A stretch of 20,594 nt of DNA, taken from positions 1-20,594 of the forward strand of contig CAJPVJ010000772.1 of assembly GCA_905397405.1 (NCBI GenBank), written 5' to 3'. Below, one piece after another: positions 18,173 through 20,594 of the stretch (the stretch's first letter is position 1; the number at the start of each line of letters is the position of its first letter). Both the position numbers and the translations under genes were made by a program. The notes under the pieces were generated by a model. It saw only the letters and a list, made by a program, of their open reading frames with translations, was not told the origin of the DNA and ran no database searches. This DNA comes from Oppiella nova. Taxonomy: Eukaryota; Arthropoda; Arachnida; Sarcoptiformes; Oppiidae.

Positions 18173-19747
18173 ATGACTATAATTCGAGATTTAAAATCAT
18201 CATTATTACCAGGGTCAAAAAATAAAGGATTATTTATGTTACTAACATTTTATCGCCTTACGGGCCTTACATTTAGAGGTGTTGATTTCAATAATGAAAA
18301 TGCTTTAATATACAACAGGACCTGGGACCTTTTTGGTAAAGGTTTCATGGCGTTTCATGTATTTGCTAATGTATTCTCAATGTACCTTGCTGCAACTACA
18401 GATCGCTTTAGCCATATAAGTCACTACGTGTTTATTCACAGGATAATCATATTTTGCTATTCCGTGATCTCGTGGCAAGTATTTATAAACTTATGGTTCT
18501 TGCATTTACATGGCTTTGAAATGTTCAAGATCATATTCATGTGCAAACTTAAAGGTATTAAAATTATAAACTTAATAAATAAATATATAATAGTTAGCAA
18601 ACCATTTAAAAATTAAATAACAATTCATACACTTTGCTTACTTAATATATAGATAAGAAAGTTATCTGGGTTTGTATAATGTTGTGGGTACTACACTTGA
18701 TTGTACCTCAAATAATGTTGGCAATTCAAGTGTACGGACTGGACAATAAGACCTTTCTCAATATTTACTCAATACTGGTCGACACGTCGTTTAAAACAGT
18801 ATACATTTGGACATACTTTTGGCTCCAATGGATAGTCGCTCTATCCGTAAGGGAAAGGCTTAGAGACTGGCGATTGACGTTGGAAAGGGATAAAAGGGCT
18901 CCGACTATGTATATGATCCGTAAGGCCTACATTGAGACCAGGGAAGTCGTTACAGACATTGATAACAAGTCTAAATTGGTGGGTCATTTTGAATTCGTAT
19001 TTATTTTATAATATAAATTTAATATCATAAACTTATTTCATTTAAAATATTTTTATAACCCAGATAATTTTCATTAGACTAAAGATTAGTTAATAGTAAT
19101 TTACAGAATAGTAACATATTTTTCACAATTATATAAATACAGTATATAAGTTTTGTCAATTATTTTATAATTTACATGTTTAATCTATTTAATTTATTAT
19201 TATAAAAATGGGATATTTGTAAATTTATTACCTCGCTATTTCAGAATCAAATGCTGTCCACACTATCAGCCATGGTGTTTATTATGTTTCAGCTTTATAT
19301 TCTGTTGGCTGCTAACATGCCCCAGGACATGTCCGTAATCCGGGGTATTTTACTATACTTTATGCTCCAGGCGTTCATTCAACTCAATGCCAACTGTATT
19401 ATCAATGGTTGGACTTATGAAGAGTCGGAGAAACTGCTGAAAACATTGGACTCAATAAACGTATTGAATGCAAGACCAGAGGACCCGGAGTTCAGGGAAG
19501 CCATGCTTTTCATGTCTATGAACAAGGAGTCTAAGATCGGGTTCACTATCGGAGGGCTAATGCCGTTGAGAAGGACTACTCTATTGTCCGTATGTTTTGT
19601 GAATTTAATCTTAATTTATCAGGTATATTTTGAAATATTTTTTGCTAGATTTATGGCTTTATCTTAACCTACTTTGTGATACTGGCGCAAACTGGTGCCG
19701 TGGGACACGTAGTTGGTCATCATAATGCAACAAGGACTGACTCGTAA
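18173..19747 (+). CDS. Gustatory-receptor-like 7TM gene I (intact)
   Basis: Exons 18173-18554, 18653-18978, 19245-19589 and 19649-19747 give 383 residues with no break; phases 1, 0, 0. This is the close paralogue of C from the segmental duplication. Amino-acid differences from C include LTFRGVDF for LTFSGVDI and FMCKLK for FTYKLK in exon 1, EESEK for DESEK in the exon-3 core, and ILAQTG with GHVVG for ILTQTG with GQVGG in exon 4. The TM7 motif TYFVILAQ and the HHNAT sequon are kept. The chosen ATG at 18173 aligns with C; an upstream GTG-initiated extension is not used. Intron 2 is 266 bp, without the elements of C and F. Predicted plasma-membrane chemoreceptor, ligand unknown. Confidence 0.8.
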
Positions 19748-20594
19748 AGTATTGTTAAATAAATGTTATGAATGCTATAAATACAGTATTATTTTATGTA
19801 CTGTATTAAGGTTAATCATATGATATAATGCAAAACTGTAACTTAAATTTTCTGTTTCTTTTACCTTTTATGTTATGATAGATTTCTAATTAATGGGGTC
19901 CTCTAGTCATTACTTTTTTAAAAATTTAACTAAATATCATTTTAATTATTTATTTATGAGACAGGTTTTAATAAATAAGAAACAATCGTATAATATTAAA
20001 AATATAAAAATACAGATTAAATTTTAAAGTAATGTTTTGAGTTTAGAGTTATTTTTCCATTAATAGGTTTTTAATTTTAAACGATTGTCTCCTATTTATT
20101 AAAACTTAATTCATAATATTTTGTTTTAATTGAGATTGTTAAATATTTACTTACAATGTAACTTGATCAAGCTGTTAAATTTTTAATCTACATTCAATAT
20201 TTTTCTAATTCATATTCTAATAAACAGTTAATATTCTGTATTTTCTCAAAGCTGTATATTATAATTAAATTAATTTTCAATTTAAAATTTTTATTAATTA
20301 ATGTTATTCTGGTGTTAACTGTTCTGCCTTTTTATTTTGACAATATTTTCAACCTTATTGGATTTCTTTAATATTTATTGCACCCAGAGTATATAATTTT
20401 TAAAAATTATTTCGTTTAGCATTACTTAAACATTTTCATTGTAAATTGTATATAGTAAAAATAAAAACTTTTTTATTATTTAAATAACTGTTAAATAAAA
20501 ATTATTTATTCTTGTATGTTAACGATCTCTAAATGCAAATATTGTTTACAGATTGACGCATACAAATAAAATTATTCATGATACATTTGCGAAA
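19748..20594. other. 3' flank of gene I to window end
   Basis: To 20466 this matches the 3' flank of C, including the inverted-repeat structure at about 19958-20115. From 20467 on it is unique A+T-rich sequence with no supported gene. Confidence 0.5.

Larger units (their letters stand above)
17320..20466 (+). repeat. Segmental duplication, copy 2
   Basis: Holds H, the spacer, gene I and its 3' flank in the same order as 6600-9952. It lacks both intron-2 insertions found in C, so this copy keeps the older intron state. The right boundary falls at 20466, after ATAGTAAAAATAAAA. Confidence 0.8.

Noticed and set aside
1-20594. CRISPR arrays, operons, ribosome binding sites, tRNA or rRNA genes
   Set aside because: The sequence is clearly eukaryotic with spliced genes. 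No spaced direct repeats, cloverleaf or rRNA sequence was seen.

Overview
This is an AT-rich eukaryotic window holding a same-strand tandem array of short, multi-exon genes for a seven-transmembrane receptor family. The best reading is an arthropod gustatory-receptor (GR) cluster. Spliced proteins are about 380 residues. The last short exon is preceded by a phase-0 intron and carries a TY-x5-Q motif (TYFVILTQ, TYSVILFQ), which fits the GR C-terminal TYhhhhhQF signature, although the final F is T or S here. Very large GR expansions are known in acariform mites, so a mite or other chelicerate is the favoured source. That is inference, and an insect cannot be excluded.

Every copy follows one plan: exon 1 (about 380 nt, ends in phase 1), exon 2 (326 nt, ends in phase 0), exon 3 (345 nt, ends in phase 0), exon 4 (90-102 nt). 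In order along the + strand: A, 5'-cut by the window edge (1-1942); B, whole except for one in-frame stop (5305-7079); C, intact (7462-9243); D, exons 1-3 with a scrambled 3' end and no local exon 4 (10327-11640); F, a C-like gene with a rearranged exon 1 and a D-like 3' end (12024-14204); G, intact (14624-16116); H, a 3' fragment nearly identical to B (17320-17798); I, intact (18173-19747). B, C, F (5' part), H and I form one subfamily. D and G, and more distantly A, form another. Blocks 6600-9952 and 17320-20466 are two copies of one segmental duplication [B 3' half, spacer, C, 3' flank].

Region 1943-5304 has no receptor gene. It holds two strong foldback elements (2671-2842 and 4680-5059), a few minus-strand stretches that look like exons of an unidentified gene or its relics, and a short retroelement-like fragment. 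Region 16117-17319 holds a non-autonomous hAT-type element with an 8-bp target duplication and a GA microsatellite. Two small inverted-repeat elements sit in intron 2 of C and F and serve as presence/absence markers of the duplication history.

The strangest signal lies in D and F. Segments 11472-11549 and 13950-14017 are exact complements of the paralogous exon-3 sequence WITHOUT reversal. No ordinary inversion gives this. Together with the single N at 13841, a re-started exon 3 after it, and a C-identical fragment inside F exon 1, it points to a consensus or assembly artefact across 11.5-14.1 kb. The true locus there is probably one D-type gene plus one C-type gene whose order and junctions are unresolved.
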